A DNA stretch of 48,232 nt from Fidelibacterota bacterium. GTDB lineage: Bacteria; Fidelibacterota; Marinisomatia; Marinisomatales; TCS55. Shown here in pieces: positions 17,425 through 26,163 of the stretch. Under the pieces are notes generated by a model. The model was given only the letters and a program-made list of their open reading frames with translations. It ran no database searches and had not been told where the DNA came from. Positions within the stretch are counted from its first letter, which is position 1. Each line of letters begins with the position of its first letter. The position numbers and the translations under genes are program-made. The stretch is taken from contig JACNKN010000081.1 of assembly GCA_014382015.1 (NCBI GenBank), positions 1 to 48,232 on the forward strand. Reading direction: 5' to 3'.

Positions 17425-19542
17425 ATGAAGCGTTTTACTGCAAATCTATTCATTCTATTATTGATAGGATGCGAGAATCCCGGCTCCAAATTCACCTATC
17501 CCGAAACTATAAAGATTGACCATGTGGATGTGTACCACGGGCAGGAAGTGGCAGATCCATACCGCTGGCTGGAGGATGATATGTCCCATGAAACGGGTGA
17601 ATGGGTTGAAGCACAGAACAAAGTAACCTTTCGATATCTAAATAAAATACGGTTTCGAAAAAAACTCAAACGGCGGATTGAATCCCTGGTTAATTACGAA
17701 CGGATTTCTGCTCCTTTCAAAGAAGGGGCGTTTGAATATTTTTATCGGAATACAGGGCTGCAAAATCATTCTGTGGTTTATCGATCCCAAATTGATTCCG
17801 ATGATAAACCGGAGGTTTTTTTGGATCCTAACACATTTTCGGATGATGGCACCGTGGCGCTTCGAGGCATGTCATTTACGCAAGACGGATCTCTGGCCAC
17901 ATATATGATTACGGAAGGTGGATCGGATTGGCGAAAAATTATTGTCATCAATGCAAAAACAAAAGCAATTATAGAGGATACCCTGATCGATGTGAAATTC
18001 AGCGGTGTCTCCTGGCGGGGTAATGATGGATTTTATTACAGTAGTTATGATAATCCAAAAGATGGGAGTGCACTGTCCGCCAAGACTCAGCATCATAAAT
18101 TATACTACCATTCGTTGGGATCGGCTCAATCTCAGGATATACTCATTTATGGTGGCGAAAAAGAACCCAATAGATATATTTCCGGTTTTGTAACTGAAGA
18201 TCAGAATTACTTGGTGATTTATGCATCCCAAAATACCAGCGGAAATCATGTTTATGTACGTGACTTAAGGCAGTCTGACAGCCCCTTGATTCAATTACAG
18301 GATGATTATTTTGCAGACTGCGGCGTGGTAGATAATAATGGATCCACCTTTTATCTACGCACCAATATTGATGCCCCCAATTATAGATTGGTCTCTGTGA
18401 ATTTAGAAAATCCAAACCAGTCCGCCTGGAAAGATATTATCCCTGAAACGACACAAGTGCTTCGGGTGGGCTCCGGTGGTGGAAAGTTTTTTGCCACGTA
18501 TCTGGTAGATGCCAAGTCCGCTGTAAAACAATTTAAGATGAATGGTGAACTGGATTGGGAAATTAAACTGCCTGCCATTGGCTCCGCATCGGGATTTGGT
18601 GCAAAAAAACAAGAGAAAGAATTATATTATTCCTTCAGTTCATTCACCTATCCCACCACCATTTTTAAATATGACATTGCCAGCGGACAGTCAATGCTAT
18701 ATCGACAACCGGAAGTGGATTTTAGTCCCGATGAATATATAACTGAACAAGTGTTTTACCCGAGTAAAGACGGCACATCAATTCCTATGTTTATCATCTA
18801 TAAAAAAGGAATAAAAAAAGACGGGAATAACCCCACCATCCTTTATGGATATGGCGGATTTAATATTAGTTTGACACCAAGATTCAGTTCCACCAATATT
18901 GTTTGGCTCGAAAATGGGGGAATCTATGCCCAGCCAAATTTACGAGGTGGCGGAGAGTACGGTGAAGCCTGGCATGAAGCTGGAACTAAAATGAATAAGC
19001 AGAATGTATTTGATGATTTTATCGCTGCTGGAGAATACTTGATTGAAAATCAATATACGTCTAACAATTTTTTGGCTATTTCTGGCGGATCCAACGGGGG
19101 ATTACTTGTTGGGGCCACCATGACACAACGACCCAATTTGGCGAAGGTGGCACTCCCGGCTGTAGGTGTAATGGATATGCTGCGCTATCATCAATTTACG
19201 GCGGGTGCAGGATGGTCAGCTGACTACGGCACTGCAGATGAATCTCCGGAAATGTTCGAATATTTACGCCAATATTCTCCGGTCCATGCTTTTAATGAAG
19301 GGACAGCCTACCCGGCAACATTGGTGACTACGGCTGATCATGATGACCGAGTGGTCCCGGCCCATTCATTTAAATTTATAGCAGGGCTTCAAAAAGCACA
19401 TTCAGGAAATAATCCCGTGATGATTCGAATACAAACAAAAGCGGGTCATGGCAGCGTATCCACGGACCAGCGAATTGAACTGGCGACAGATAAATTTGCC
19501 TTCGCCTGGGCAAACATGGGTGTGATCCCGGCGTTAAGGTAG
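17425..19542 (+). CDS. prolyl oligopeptidase (S9A) lipoprotein
   Basis: A 705-residue serine peptidase that cleaves short peptides after proline. Lipobox LLLIGC (Cys about 16) places it in the periplasm or outer membrane. The N-terminal part ADPYRWLEDD is the family entry motif; a seven-blade propeller spans about 75-420. The alpha/beta-hydrolase domain holds the triad: Ser in GGSNGG (about 556), Asp in TADHDDRVVP (about 640) and His in KAGHGS (about 674). RGGGEYGEAWHEAG is also conserved. Length equals the family norm. AGGAGG precedes the ATG. With the D-aminopeptidase and DUF819 gene it forms a peptide-scavenging neighbourhood. Confidence 0.95.
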   Translation: MKRFTANLFILLLIGCENPGSKFTYPETIKIDHVDVYHGQEVADPYRWLEDDMSHETGEWVEAQNKVTFRYLNKIRFRKKLKRRIESLVNYERISAPFKEGAFEYFYRNTGLQNHSVVYRSQIDSDDKPEVFLDPNTFSDDGTVALRGMSFTQDGSLATYMITEGGSDWRKIIVINAKTKAIIEDTLIDVKFSGVSWRGNDGFYYSSYDNPKDGSALSAKTQHHKLYYHSLGSAQSQDILIYGGEKEPNRYISGFVTEDQNYLVIYASQNTSGNHVYVRDLRQSDSPLIQLQDDYFADCGVVDNNGSTFYLRTNIDAPNYRLVSVNLENPNQSAWKDIIPETTQVLRVGSGGGKFFATYLVDAKSAVKQFKMNGELDWEIKLPAIGSASGFGAKKQEKELYYSFSSFTYPTTIFKYDIASGQSMLYRQPEVDFSPDEYITEQVFYPSKDGTSIPMFIIYKKGIKKDGNNPTILYGYGGFNISLTPRFSSTNIVWLENGGIYAQPNLRGGGEYGEAWHEAGTKMNKQNVFDDFIAAGEYLIENQYTSNNFLAISGGSNGGLLVGATMTQRPNLAKVALPAVGVMDMLRYHQFTAGAGWSADYGTADESPEMFEYLRQYSPVHAFNEGTAYPATLVTTADHDDRVVPAHSFKFIAGLQKAHSGNNPVMIRIQTKAGHGSVSTDQRIELATDKFAFAWANMGVIPALR

Positions 19543-19597
19543 AAGATTACAGAGATAAGTTATTGCAAAGCCTTCTATTAATCGAATCCGATAATTT

Positions 19598-21130
19598 TTA
19601 TTTTATATAGGTCACCCGTTGGGTCAGGTTGGATTGGAGTGCTTCAACCTGGATGATATAAGTTCCGGAAGCCCATCCTTTTGGCGTCAATGTAAAACGG
19701 TGATATCCACTGGGTTTATATCCTAAATCTTTTTCCATCACAATTCGCCCAGCAATATTGTAAATGGTTATTTTAACTTGACTAGCTTTCGGTAATTCAA
19801 TCCTAATTTCTGAAGCAGGATTAAATGGATTTGGAAAAGCAGGGTGGAGTTTAAATGCAGACGGAATTGCCGATGGATGATCTGTGGAAAGTGGTTCGTT
19901 GATTACGGGGACAGCATCGTAGGATTCTTCTAAAATTTGGGTCACTGTATCCCTGGCTAATCCAAACCAGTCCTGCATGATTGTACTGTAAATTTGTCTA
20001 TAATCATGCTGAATCGAAATATTCCCAGCCCGATTTAAGTCGGATAAGTTCGGCTGTGTACCAATAATATCTCCTCTAAGGGATGAACCGTATAAGAAAG
20101 TAGGACCCGCCGTACCGTGATCCGTACCTACAGATCCATTTTCCTTAACCCGTCGTCCAAATTCTGATGTGGTGACCACCAGCACCTTATCCAGTAATCC
20201 CTGACTGCCCATATCTTTCAAAAATGCGAATACTGCCTGATCTAATTCCTGGAGTAAATCAATATGATCATTCCATTGATTGGCGTGGGTATCAAATCCA
20301 CCGAAATTCAAACGATAGACCGGTGTGGTCAACCCGCCGGAGATTAATTTTGCTGCCACGGCCAATTGCAGTCCGAGGTTTGTTTCAGGATATTCAAATG
20401 TGTTTTGCCCTTTGCCCCCAGCCTCATTGATAACACCAGAAAATTCATAGGTACTTTCATCAATCGCACGGAGATAATTGAGTTCCTCGCCGCCATAGGT
20501 TTGCGGTGCTGGGTCTGTTGAACCGATTACATAGTTTTCATCAATAATTTTATAGAGGGAATCACTATTACCCAGCATGGTGGCCATATTGGTCTCTTCC
20601 GTTTGGAATTCCAATAAATTGGCACTACCCATTTGGATGCCGATAGGATGGTTCGGAATATTTGCCGGATAATCGGGATAATCATGAGTAAGCATGCGTC
20701 CAAGCCAACCCGTATTCCATACACGATCCGCGCCGGAAGCTGTGACCCAAATATCGGAAGAGCGGAAGTGAGATAAATTACTATGATTGTATCCTACGCC
20801 ATGAACAATTGACATCATTCCCTGCTGAAATAAGTTTTGAGAATTCACCAATGAAGGGTGAAAGGATGTATCATATTGAATAGGTAGTGCATCAGAAGCC
20901 TTGATTCCTAAATTGGGTCGTTTATTATAATAGATGCTGTCTTGAATAGGAATTAAGGTATTTAAACCATCATTCCCCCCATTGAGTTTGATGAGGATGA
21001 CGATTCGATCTGATCCCCAATTTCCTGTGGATTTTCGCAAATGCTTGGGCCGATTAAATGCCAAGAGTGGTACTTTTGTCCCGGCGATGGAAAGGGCCGT
21101 AGCGGTTTTGATAAAATCCCGTCGCTTCAT
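19598..21130 (-). CDS. DUF1501 protein with Tat signal and T9SS-like tail
   Basis: A 510-residue exported protein. The N-terminus MKRRDFIKTATALSIAG is a twin-arginine signal (RRDFIK). The DUF1501 domain fills about 35-400, with KLNGGNDGLNTLIPI and TSEFGRRVKENGSVGTDHG as family marks (alkaline-phosphatase-like fold). A C-terminal tail of about 85 residues (PAFPNPFNPASEI onward, ending GTYIIQVE...) is a type A sorting domain as used in type IX secretion. So it appears to be folded in the cytoplasm, exported by Tat and then attached to or released from the surface. Its start overlaps the DUF1800 stop by 4 bp. Confidence 0.9.
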   Translation of the reverse strand: MKRRDFIKTATALSIAGTKVPLLAFNRPKHLRKSTGNWGSDRIVILIKLNGGNDGLNTLIPIQDSIYYNKRPNLGIKASDALPIQYDTSFHPSLVNSQNLFQQGMMSIVHGVGYNHSNLSHFRSSDIWVTASGADRVWNTGWLGRMLTHDYPDYPANIPNHPIGIQMGSANLLEFQTEETNMATMLGNSDSLYKIIDENYVIGSTDPAPQTYGGEELNYLRAIDESTYEFSGVINEAGGKGQNTFEYPETNLGLQLAVAAKLISGGLTTPVYRLNFGGFDTHANQWNDHIDLLQELDQAVFAFLKDMGSQGLLDKVLVVTTSEFGRRVKENGSVGTDHGTAGPTFLYGSSLRGDIIGTQPNLSDLNRAGNISIQHDYRQIYSTIMQDWFGLARDTVTQILEESYDAVPVINEPLSTDHPSAIPSAFKLHPAFPNPFNPASEIRIELPKASQVKITIYNIAGRIVMEKDLGYKPSGYHRFTLTPKGWASGTYIIQVEALQSNLTQRVTYIK

Positions 21131-22758
21131 GCCAATTGTGCCTCCGGCAGTCGAAGCATATATTTAACCAATTCTCTCAGGCGAGAATTCGAACCGGCTG
21201 CATCGATATCCCAATCATATTCTGCTGCCCCATCCATCAGCGTTTCTACCAATTTATTTTCTAATTTTTCAGAAAGAGGAAGGCCAAAAAATACGAGTGC
21301 GAAATCTTTAATGAGTTGTCTGGCATTTTGTGAATTAGACATGCCATTGGCAATTTCTACCACATTTGCTTCAAATTTTATACGATTGTCACCTACTTTT
21401 TCATCCACAAGGGTTGCAGCCAATAATTTTCGAATGGGTAAAGTTATTGAATTTATCCAGGCCCGGTGACCGGTCCATCCGTTTACATCAGGAGGATACA
21501 AAACAGCCATACCCATATATTCAATGTATCTCATCAACCAACGGTCTGGAAATATATGATGATGAAGGTTCAGTTTTCGAATTAACCCAAGTGATTGGGT
21601 GGTAGGGTTAGGGATATGGGCACCACGGAAATTATCATCATAGAAATGTTCTGATGTGAGCAAATATTCCATGACGGGTTTAATTTCATAATTTCCGTCG
21701 CGGAAAATGGCTGCCATTTTATCAACAAAAATTTCATCGGGGATCTCATAGATAAACCACTTATACATTTTTTCACAAATGAAGTGAGCTACTGCATCCT
21801 GTTCAAGGATAATATCAATAATGTTATCTCCATTAAAATTGCCTGTTTCTCCCAAAAAAGTTTTTTGGTCGAAATCATGATTATCATCCCAATATTCTCC
21901 GGTTCCAATACGGTCATCAAATAAATAATTGGTTAAGTAGCCGTCAGTAGAATAGCCTGTGAAAGCCCGGGATGCAGCCACAACATCTTCTTGAGAATAA
22001 GTATCCACCCCCATAGAAAATAATTCCATTAATTCCCGGGGGAAATTTTCATTGGGGGCATTTTTCTTACTGCGCCTGGAATCCAGCCAAATCATCATGG
22101 CGGGACCAAATGAGATTTTTCTTAAGAGTGTTTTGAAATTTCCTAACCCGTACTCGCGGATAACATCATTTTGTTCAAAGACTGCTTGGGGGAAATAAAC
22201 CTTTTGGGCATTGGTTGCAAAATGTTCGTGCCAAAAAAGAGTCATATTCTCTCGGATAGACATGTCATCTTTCATCATGAGGTTTATCCACCATTCAACC
22301 AATGCGATTCTTCGATCTCTATAGAGGGTTTGGTATTCCTGTCTTTGGGAATCAGTCATATTCCGGAAATCAGGAATCAGTTCTTCCACCCAATCAGCGG
22401 GTTTTTCTGGTTTATTTCTGATTTTTAATAAATCACTTACCGTCGCATCCAGACCTATATTTGTATAATGTTGAATATCCGAAAATGCGGCACCGCCGTG
22501 GGCCCGTTTTAATAAATGGGCCGCTTTTTCCTGATTCCAACTGCTTTCGGATAGACGCGCCAGAGAAGAAGTAACATTTAATATTTTGGGTGAATTTTTG
22601 GGAGGGTCGAGAAGAAAAATAAATGGCTCATGTTCCATTTCTTTTTGTTGCAGCAGAGCCATTTCAGGTGTTGGCCATTGGGGGTCAATATGGGAAATCC
22701 TTTTGTGTGAACCCACATCCACCTTAAGGAAAGATCGTCGGTCTAAGTTCTTAGCCAT
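21127..22758 (-). CDS. DUF1800 family protein
   Basis: A 543-residue protein with the DUF1800 signature: HLLKRAHGGAAFSDI, WWINLMM, MTLFWHEHFATN, and NFPRELMELFSMGVDTYSQEDV. DUF1800 and DUF1501 genes are almost always adjacent and are thought to act together outside the cytoplasm, but no reaction is established. A RRSFLK motif at residues 7-12 recalls a Tat signal, yet no hydrophobic stretch follows, so export may depend on piggy-backing with the DUF1501 partner. It starts 1 nt after the upstream hydrolase stop and ends with ATGA shared with DUF1501. Confidence 0.92.
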   Translation of the reverse strand: MAKNLDRRSFLKVDVGSHKRISHIDPQWPTPEMALLQQKEMEHEPFIFLLDPPKNSPKILNVTSSLARLSESSWNQEKAAHLLKRAHGGAAFSDIQHYTNIGLDATVSDLLKIRNKPEKPADWVEELIPDFRNMTDSQRQEYQTLYRDRRIALVEWWINLMMKDDMSIRENMTLFWHEHFATNAQKVYFPQAVFEQNDVIREYGLGNFKTLLRKISFGPAMMIWLDSRRSKKNAPNENFPRELMELFSMGVDTYSQEDVVAASRAFTGYSTDGYLTNYLFDDRIGTGEYWDDNHDFDQKTFLGETGNFNGDNIIDIILEQDAVAHFICEKMYKWFIYEIPDEIFVDKMAAIFRDGNYEIKPVMEYLLTSEHFYDDNFRGAHIPNPTTQSLGLIRKLNLHHHIFPDRWLMRYIEYMGMAVLYPPDVNGWTGHRAWINSITLPIRKLLAATLVDEKVGDNRIKFEANVVEIANGMSNSQNARQLIKDFALVFFGLPLSEKLENKLVETLMDGAAEYDWDIDAAGSNSRLRELVKYMLRLPEAQLA

Positions 22759-22759
22759 C

Positions 22760-23434
22760 CTAATTAAGAGTATTCGACGCGTTTACCTTGAGAAAGTTAA
22801 ATGGGTTCGAAATAAATTTTCTGACAATTGGACCGGTGCGCCGGGGAATTTTATGGCCGGCATCGTATCTTTCAAAATGTACGGAATTTCCTCGTTCCTT
22901 AAAATAATCATGAGCCTTCTCGCTCGCCTTCACATAGATAATTTCATCCTGATTCCCATGAAGGAGGAGTATGGGTGTACCCTTACTTTCTTCTGTTGAT
23001 TCATTCTCCAAGACATCTATGAATTTGATAAATCCCGCAATGGGGATGATACCTCCAATGGCATAAGGGAGTCGCAAACCAATTTCCATGGCAAGGCTGG
23101 CACCCTGGGAAAACCCAATCAGGAAAATATTTTCAGGGGGAAATCCCTCCAATTTAATTTCCTCTAATAATTGGTGTATCCCATCCCGGGTTTTTTCAAT
23201 CTCCCATCCCGTTTCATCAGTACCGCTGAACCAGGAAAATCCTGTGCCTGAGTCCGCTTTGTATGGTGCTCTGGGGAAAAACCACTTTGCATCATTAATA
23301 TTCATCATTTTGGCTACCGGTTCGAATACATGTTCATCTCCCGTCCAGCCATGGAGACCAATAATGGCTTTTTCAGGATTCTCCGCTGAGCTGTAAGACC
23401 GGGTGACTAATTTAAAATTCACAGCAGCAGTCAT
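22760..23434 (-). CDS. phospholipase/carboxylesterase-type alpha/beta hydrolase
   Basis: A soluble serine hydrolase of about 224 residues in the carboxylesterase/lysophospholipase family. GLHGWTGDEH forms the oxyanion region, GFSQGA holds the nucleophile Ser, HGNQDEII the acid and GHKIP the histidine. No signal peptide, so cytoplasmic. The ATG at 23434 is preferred over the TTG at 23440; it lies inside the preceding small lipoprotein gene (23-bp overlap). Substrate unknown: short acyl esters are typical. Part of the tight minus-strand operon 24690-19598. Confidence 0.9.
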   Translation of the reverse strand: MTAAVNFKLVTRSYSSAENPEKAIIGLHGWTGDEHVFEPVAKMMNINDAKWFFPRAPYKADSGTGFSWFSGTDETGWEIEKTRDGIHQLLEEIKLEGFPPENIFLIGFSQGASLAMEIGLRLPYAIGGIIPIAGFIKFIDVLENESTEESKGTPILLLHGNQDEIIYVKASEKAHDYFKERGNSVHFERYDAGHKIPRRTGPIVRKFISNPFNFLKVNASNTLN

Positions 23435-23684
23435 CCACAATCGATACGGTATTTACATTTAATTCTTCTTCCAGAATATAGGCTCGAATACAAGCGCCCA
23501 CATCTATGCCATCCAAGGCTGCAAGTCCTTCATATTTCGCCAAATCACTTGCCGTCACTTTCATGTATATAAATCCGCCTAATAAATCACCGCAACTATT
23601 GCATTTACCATCTCGGTCACATGAACCGATAAAAGCCAGGAGTAGGATAGGCAGGACCCATTTTTTAATCGTTTGTTTTATCAT
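23412..23684 (-). CDS. small cysteine-rich lipoprotein
   Basis: A lipoprotein of about 90 residues. The signal peptide MIKQTIKKWVLPILLLAFI ends in the lipobox GSC; the start at 23684 is chosen because it gives a proper signal peptide, while 23708 would add eight polar residues. Beyond the lipid-modified cysteine there are six more, as KCNSCGD near the start of the mature part, C in GACIR and a terminal CCC cluster (DDCCCEF). These may form disulphides or bind metal. Not recognised as a known family. It overlaps the hydrolase downstream. Confidence 0.7.
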   Translation of the reverse strand: MIKQTIKKWVLPILLLAFIGSCDRDGKCNSCGDLLGGFIYMKVTASDLAKYEGLAALDGIDVGACIRAYILEEELNVNTVSIVDDCCCEF

Positions 23685-23700
23685 AGGTAATTTTCCTGTC

Positions 23701-24012
23701 TCACTCATTGAAATTGGATTCCGCCGTTAATACCCATTTTGCATTACCCGGCGATCTGCTTGGTTCCAATCGATAGAGTTCTCCTGTAGCCGTATCCAGC
23801 ATATAATGCCAATGGGTCCGTTCGATTTGAAAGGACTGAAGTTGGAATCGACCGGCTGCTTTATCCTTGCCAAGCTGATCTTTTACGTATGTATCCAGTT
23901 CTTCCATAATTACATTTAGGCTATCATCCTGTGTCTGCGTGGCACCCATGAATGTAAAAATCATGGTAGTGAATAATACACCGGTGATGATGCCTGTGAT
24001 GGTTCGTTTCAT
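23701..24012 (-). CDS. small exported protein, function unknown
   Basis: A 103-residue protein with an N-terminal hydrophobic signal or anchor (about 5-26, GIITGVLFTTMIFTFMGA). The rest reads HYMLDTATGELYRLE, a strand pattern like a short beta-hairpin seen in propeller-blade-like proteins. A clear ribosome site GGAGG precedes the ATG. It sits 15 bp after the MBL-fold gene. Not recognised as a family. Confidence 0.7.
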   Translation of the reverse strand: MKRTITGIITGVLFTTMIFTFMGATQTQDDSLNVIMEELDTYVKDQLGKDKAAGRFQLQSFQIERTHWHYMLDTATGELYRLEPSRSPGNAKWVLTAESNFNE

Positions 24013-24027
24013 TTTTGCCTCCGTTCG

Positions 24028-24690
24028 TTAATGATCAAAAGTGCGCTCCTCCTCATAGTCTGCCATGCGCTTCACAAAATCGTCTTCATCCACTGCCTGG
24101 AGCAAGGGACTGAGTGCAATATTCTCATCAATGGAAATGGTCATTTTAGGACCGTAATCATGGCCGGGATAAATAATGGTTTGACCGGGAAGATCAAAAA
24201 TGGTATTATAAACCGATTGGTAAAGTTGGCGTGTGTCGCTTCCACTGCTCACAGTTCTGCCTGTTCGGCCCACAAAAAGGGTATCACCCGTAAACAAAAT
24301 ACCGTCTAATAAAAAACAAACTGAATCTGGATAATGCCCCGGTGTGTGAAGAACTTCTAAACTCAACTGTCCTACGGTGACAATATCACCATGTTTTACG
24401 GGTCGCTTTAAAGTGGATTGAACCTTATCCTCAGAATCTTTATAAATCATGACCACCAAATTTGGGAATGCGTCCACATATTCATCCATATAAGCAGTAT
24501 GGTCACCATGAGTATGCGTGATAAATAGGACGATTAATCCTTTTTTGCTTACGAAGGGTAAAATCTGTTTCAGGGGCACGGATGCATCCACCAAAAACTG
24601 GTTTCGTGTACGCATGCATGTGACCAAATAAGTGAGGTTTTCATCATACCCACCTTTGAAAGACCGAACTGAATAATCTGTTTCAGGCAT
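24028..24690 (-). CDS. MBL-fold metallo-hydrolase (glyoxalase II-like)
   Basis: A 220-residue cytoplasmic metal-dependent hydrolase. The binuclear site is seen as HTHGDH (H59, H61, D63, H64), TPGHYPDS, FTGDTLFVGRTGR and PGHDYG. This order with GRTGR resembles hydroxyacylglutathione hydrolases and persulphide dioxygenases. Which activity it has cannot be decided from sequence. It is the first gene of the operon that continues through two small exported proteins, a serine hydrolase, DUF1800 and DUF1501. Confidence 0.92.
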   Translation of the reverse strand: MPETDYSVRSFKGGYDENLTYLVTCMRTRNQFLVDASVPLKQILPFVSKKGLIVLFITHTHGDHTAYMDEYVDAFPNLVVMIYKDSEDKVQSTLKRPVKHGDIVTVGQLSLEVLHTPGHYPDSVCFLLDGILFTGDTLFVGRTGRTVSSGSDTRQLYQSVYNTIFDLPGQTIIYPGHDYGPKMTISIDENIALSPLLQAVDEDDFVKRMADYEEERTFDH

Positions 24691-24795
24691 TATGGCAGGA
24701 ATTTAATTCTCTTTTTCATGGGAAAGGATTCTCTTTTTGGAACAATTTTTATTCAAGTATATTCAATGATTATAATAATACAATTGGGAGGAATT

Positions 24796-25014
24796 ATGGA
24801 AGTTAAACAAATTGGAATGTATCTCATTATCGCCGGAGCCGTGATTTTGGCTCTTAAATTTATCAATGCAATTATCAGTTTTATTCTTAGCGATTTTCTT
24901 CTGGGGTTAGGCACACTCTTGCTTCTGGCAGGCGCAGCTATGCTGGCAATGAAATTTATAAAGGAGAACCGTGATGATGCTAAAGATGAACCATTTCGGG
25001 GAATAGACCAATGA
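24796..25014 (+). CDS. two-helix membrane protein
   Basis: A 72-residue protein with two hydrophobic helices (about 8-30 and 34-58) and a charged tail (KENRDDAKDE). The start at 24796 is favoured by GGGAGG seven bases upstream; the longer frame from 24718 adds unrelated residues. The stop overlaps the ATG of the YbjQ-like gene (ATGA), so the two are coupled. Not recognised as a named family. Confidence 0.75.
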   Translation: MEVKQIGMYLIIAGAVILALKFINAIISFILSDFLLGLGTLLLLAGAAMLAMKFIKENRDDAKDEPFRGIDQ

Positions 25015-25337
25015 TTGTTACTACGACTGAAACTGTTGCGGGATATGAAATAACCGAAAATTTAGGAACCGTCATTGGGAATACCATCCGGGCCAGGCAT
25101 GTGGGGAAAGATATAATGGCCGGACTTCGCACCATTATTGGAGGAGAGATTAAGGAATACACCGGTATGCTGGCCGAATCCCGGGAACAGTCTCTAATGC
25201 GGATGCAGGACAAAGCAAAAGAACTGGGTGCCAATGCAGTGGTGGGCGTCCGATTTCAGACCTCTATGATTTTATCTGGAACAGCAGAACTACTGGTTTA
25301 TGGTACGGCGGTGAAGTTAGGACGGAAAACGGGTTGA
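25011..25337 (+). CDS. YbjQ family protein with altered C-terminus
   Basis: A 108-residue protein of the YbjQ/UPF0145 (PF01906) heavy-metal-binding-like family. Motifs: MIVTTTETVAGYEI at the start, GNTIRARHVGKDIMAGLRTIIGGEIKEYT and AKELGANAVVGVRF. The family forms a pentameric beta-barrel of unknown role. The last 20 codons lie in a 60-bp stretch duplicated exactly at 26038-26097. Here the protein ends GRKTG, while the downstream copy ends GPK-stop, so the present tail has probably been rewritten by the insertion of the vapBC element. Confidence 0.9.
   Translation: MIVTTTETVAGYEITENLGTVIGNTIRARHVGKDIMAGLRTIIGGEIKEYTGMLAESREQSLMRMQDKAKELGANAVVGVRFQTSMILSGTAELLVYGTAVKLGRKTG
25264..25323 (+). 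repeat. direct repeat DR1, copy 1 (3' end of ybjQ-like gene)
   Basis: Sixty bases identical, without a mismatch, to 26038-26097 (offset 774). This copy is the 3' part of the intact ybjQ-like reading frame. Together the copies bracket the vapBC module in the manner of attachment-site duplications. Confidence 0.95.
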
Positions 25338-25401
25338 GTGGAGAAATGGAATAGTGGATTAATGGAGTGATGGATTATTGGACGAGAGCAATGATTTATG
25401 A

Positions 25402-25791
25402 TCAAATCGTAATTAACCCCAATAACTTTTCCATGGGTTGAAAGTCTTTATCTGCATGTAAGAGGGTGACATTGTTCTCAATACAATAGGAGGCAATAAT
25501 CATATCAATGGTTTTGCGGATGGTGACGCCTTTTTTTCGCAGTTTTCGATAATTGTCAGCACTCTTGTTTGCAATCTCAAATCCCCCTAATTCAACATGG
25601 ATAAATTGGGAAAAAAGTCCTTTGGCTTTCTTATAATCTTTATCTTTTTTAAATCCCTGCAGCACTTCAATCAGAATAAGGTCTCCAATTAAAATAGGTG
25701 TTGTTGATATTTTCTCATCCAATAAATCTGTCTCACGGGAAATGATACCATTGAAGTAATCCACCCAAACCGATGAATCAACCAGAATCAA
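25402..25791 (-). CDS. vapC: VapC-type PIN-domain toxin
   Basis: A 129-residue RNase toxin of the type II VapBC class. The acidic catalytic residues of the PIN fold are seen as D5 (LVDSSVWVD), E42 (LILIEVLQG), D96 (TIDMIIAS) and D114/D116 (HADKDF). VapC toxins cleave tRNA or rRNA and are blocked by VapB. The start overlaps the vapB stop by 4 bp. The module lies inside a 60-bp direct duplication (25264-25323 and 26038-26097). Confidence 0.92.
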   Translation of the reverse strand: MILVDSSVWVDYFNGIISRETDLLDEKISTTPILIGDLILIEVLQGFKKDKDYKKAKGLFSQFIHVELGGFEIANKSADNYRKLRKKGVTIRKTIDMIIASYCIENNVTLLHADKDFQPMEKLLGLITI

Positions 25792-25982
25792 TTGTCTATT
25801 CTCATTTGATCCAGATTACCTTCCCATTTTAATTTTCCCCGCAAGTTTTTAAGGATGGTCTGTTTTTTAAGAAGGACAATTAATTTTAATCCTTCTTCTA
25901 CAGCAGCTTTTTTTGTTTTGAATTGACCTAACTTCATGGCGGCAGCCATCAATTTATCGTTAATAATAATGTTGGTTCTCAT
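25788..25982 (-). CDS. vapB: VapB-type antitoxin
   Basis: A 64-residue antitoxin. The N-terminus MRTNIIINDKLMAAAMKL is a ribbon-helix-helix-like DNA-binding part; the region FKTKKAAVEEGLKLIVLLKKQ continues it; the C-terminal tail (RGKLKWEGNLDQMR) should wrap the toxin, as in the DUF2191/VapB family. Read with vapC from one transcript (4-bp overlap). An inverted repeat directly upstream is the likely operator for autorepression. Confidence 0.9.
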   Translation of the reverse strand: MRTNIIINDKLMAAAMKLGQFKTKKAAVEEGLKLIVLLKKQTILKNLRGKLKWEGNLDQMRIDN

Positions 25983-25992
25983 TGGATATTCC

Positions 25993-26023
25993 TATGTGTA
26001 TGTATTGCAAGAATATACACATA
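25993..26023 (-). promoter_or_regulatory. vapBC operator-like inverted repeat
   Basis: TATGTGTAT (25993-26001) and ATACACATA (26015-26023) form a perfect 9-bp inverted repeat with a 13-nt spacer, directly upstream of the vapB start (25982). AGGAATA serves as ribosome site. Position and symmetry fit binding by the VapBC complex. Confidence 0.6.
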
Positions 26024-26037
26024 ACTAAGTTTGCTCC

Positions 26038-26105
26038 CTATGATTTTATCTGGAACAGCAGAACTACTGGTTTATGGTACGGCGGTGAAGTTAGGACCGA
26101 AATAA
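26038..26105 (+). pseudogene. ybjQ 3'-end fragment (DR1 copy 2)
   Basis: A detached copy of the end of the ybjQ-like gene: 60 bases identical to 25264-25323, then its own last codons CCG-AAA and stop TAA at 26103-26105. It encodes only the tail from Met-Ile-Leu-Ser to LGPK. Because this copy ends with a different but well-formed stop, it is probably the original gene end, displaced 774 bp by the vapBC insertion. Confidence 0.85.
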
Positions 26106-26111
26106 ATTTTA

Positions 26112-26163
26112 TTGTAAAGACGCAATATGTTTACCCGCCGTTAGGGGTGGCGACGTCTCTTTA
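26112..26163. terminator. hairpin between the original convergent gene ends
   Basis: TAAAGACG and CGTCTCTTTA (with a two-base bulge) can pair across a G+C-rich middle. This 60-bp spacer between the two displaced gene ends is probably the ancestral convergent intergenic region and its shared terminator; it also resembles dispersed AGACGC/GCGTCT hairpin repeats. Confidence 0.45.

Noticed and set aside
25340..25395. Short imperfect tandem motif TGGATTAATGGAGTGATGGATTATTGG
   Set aside because: Only about three degenerate 8-bp units, too weak to call a repeat array or CRISPR.
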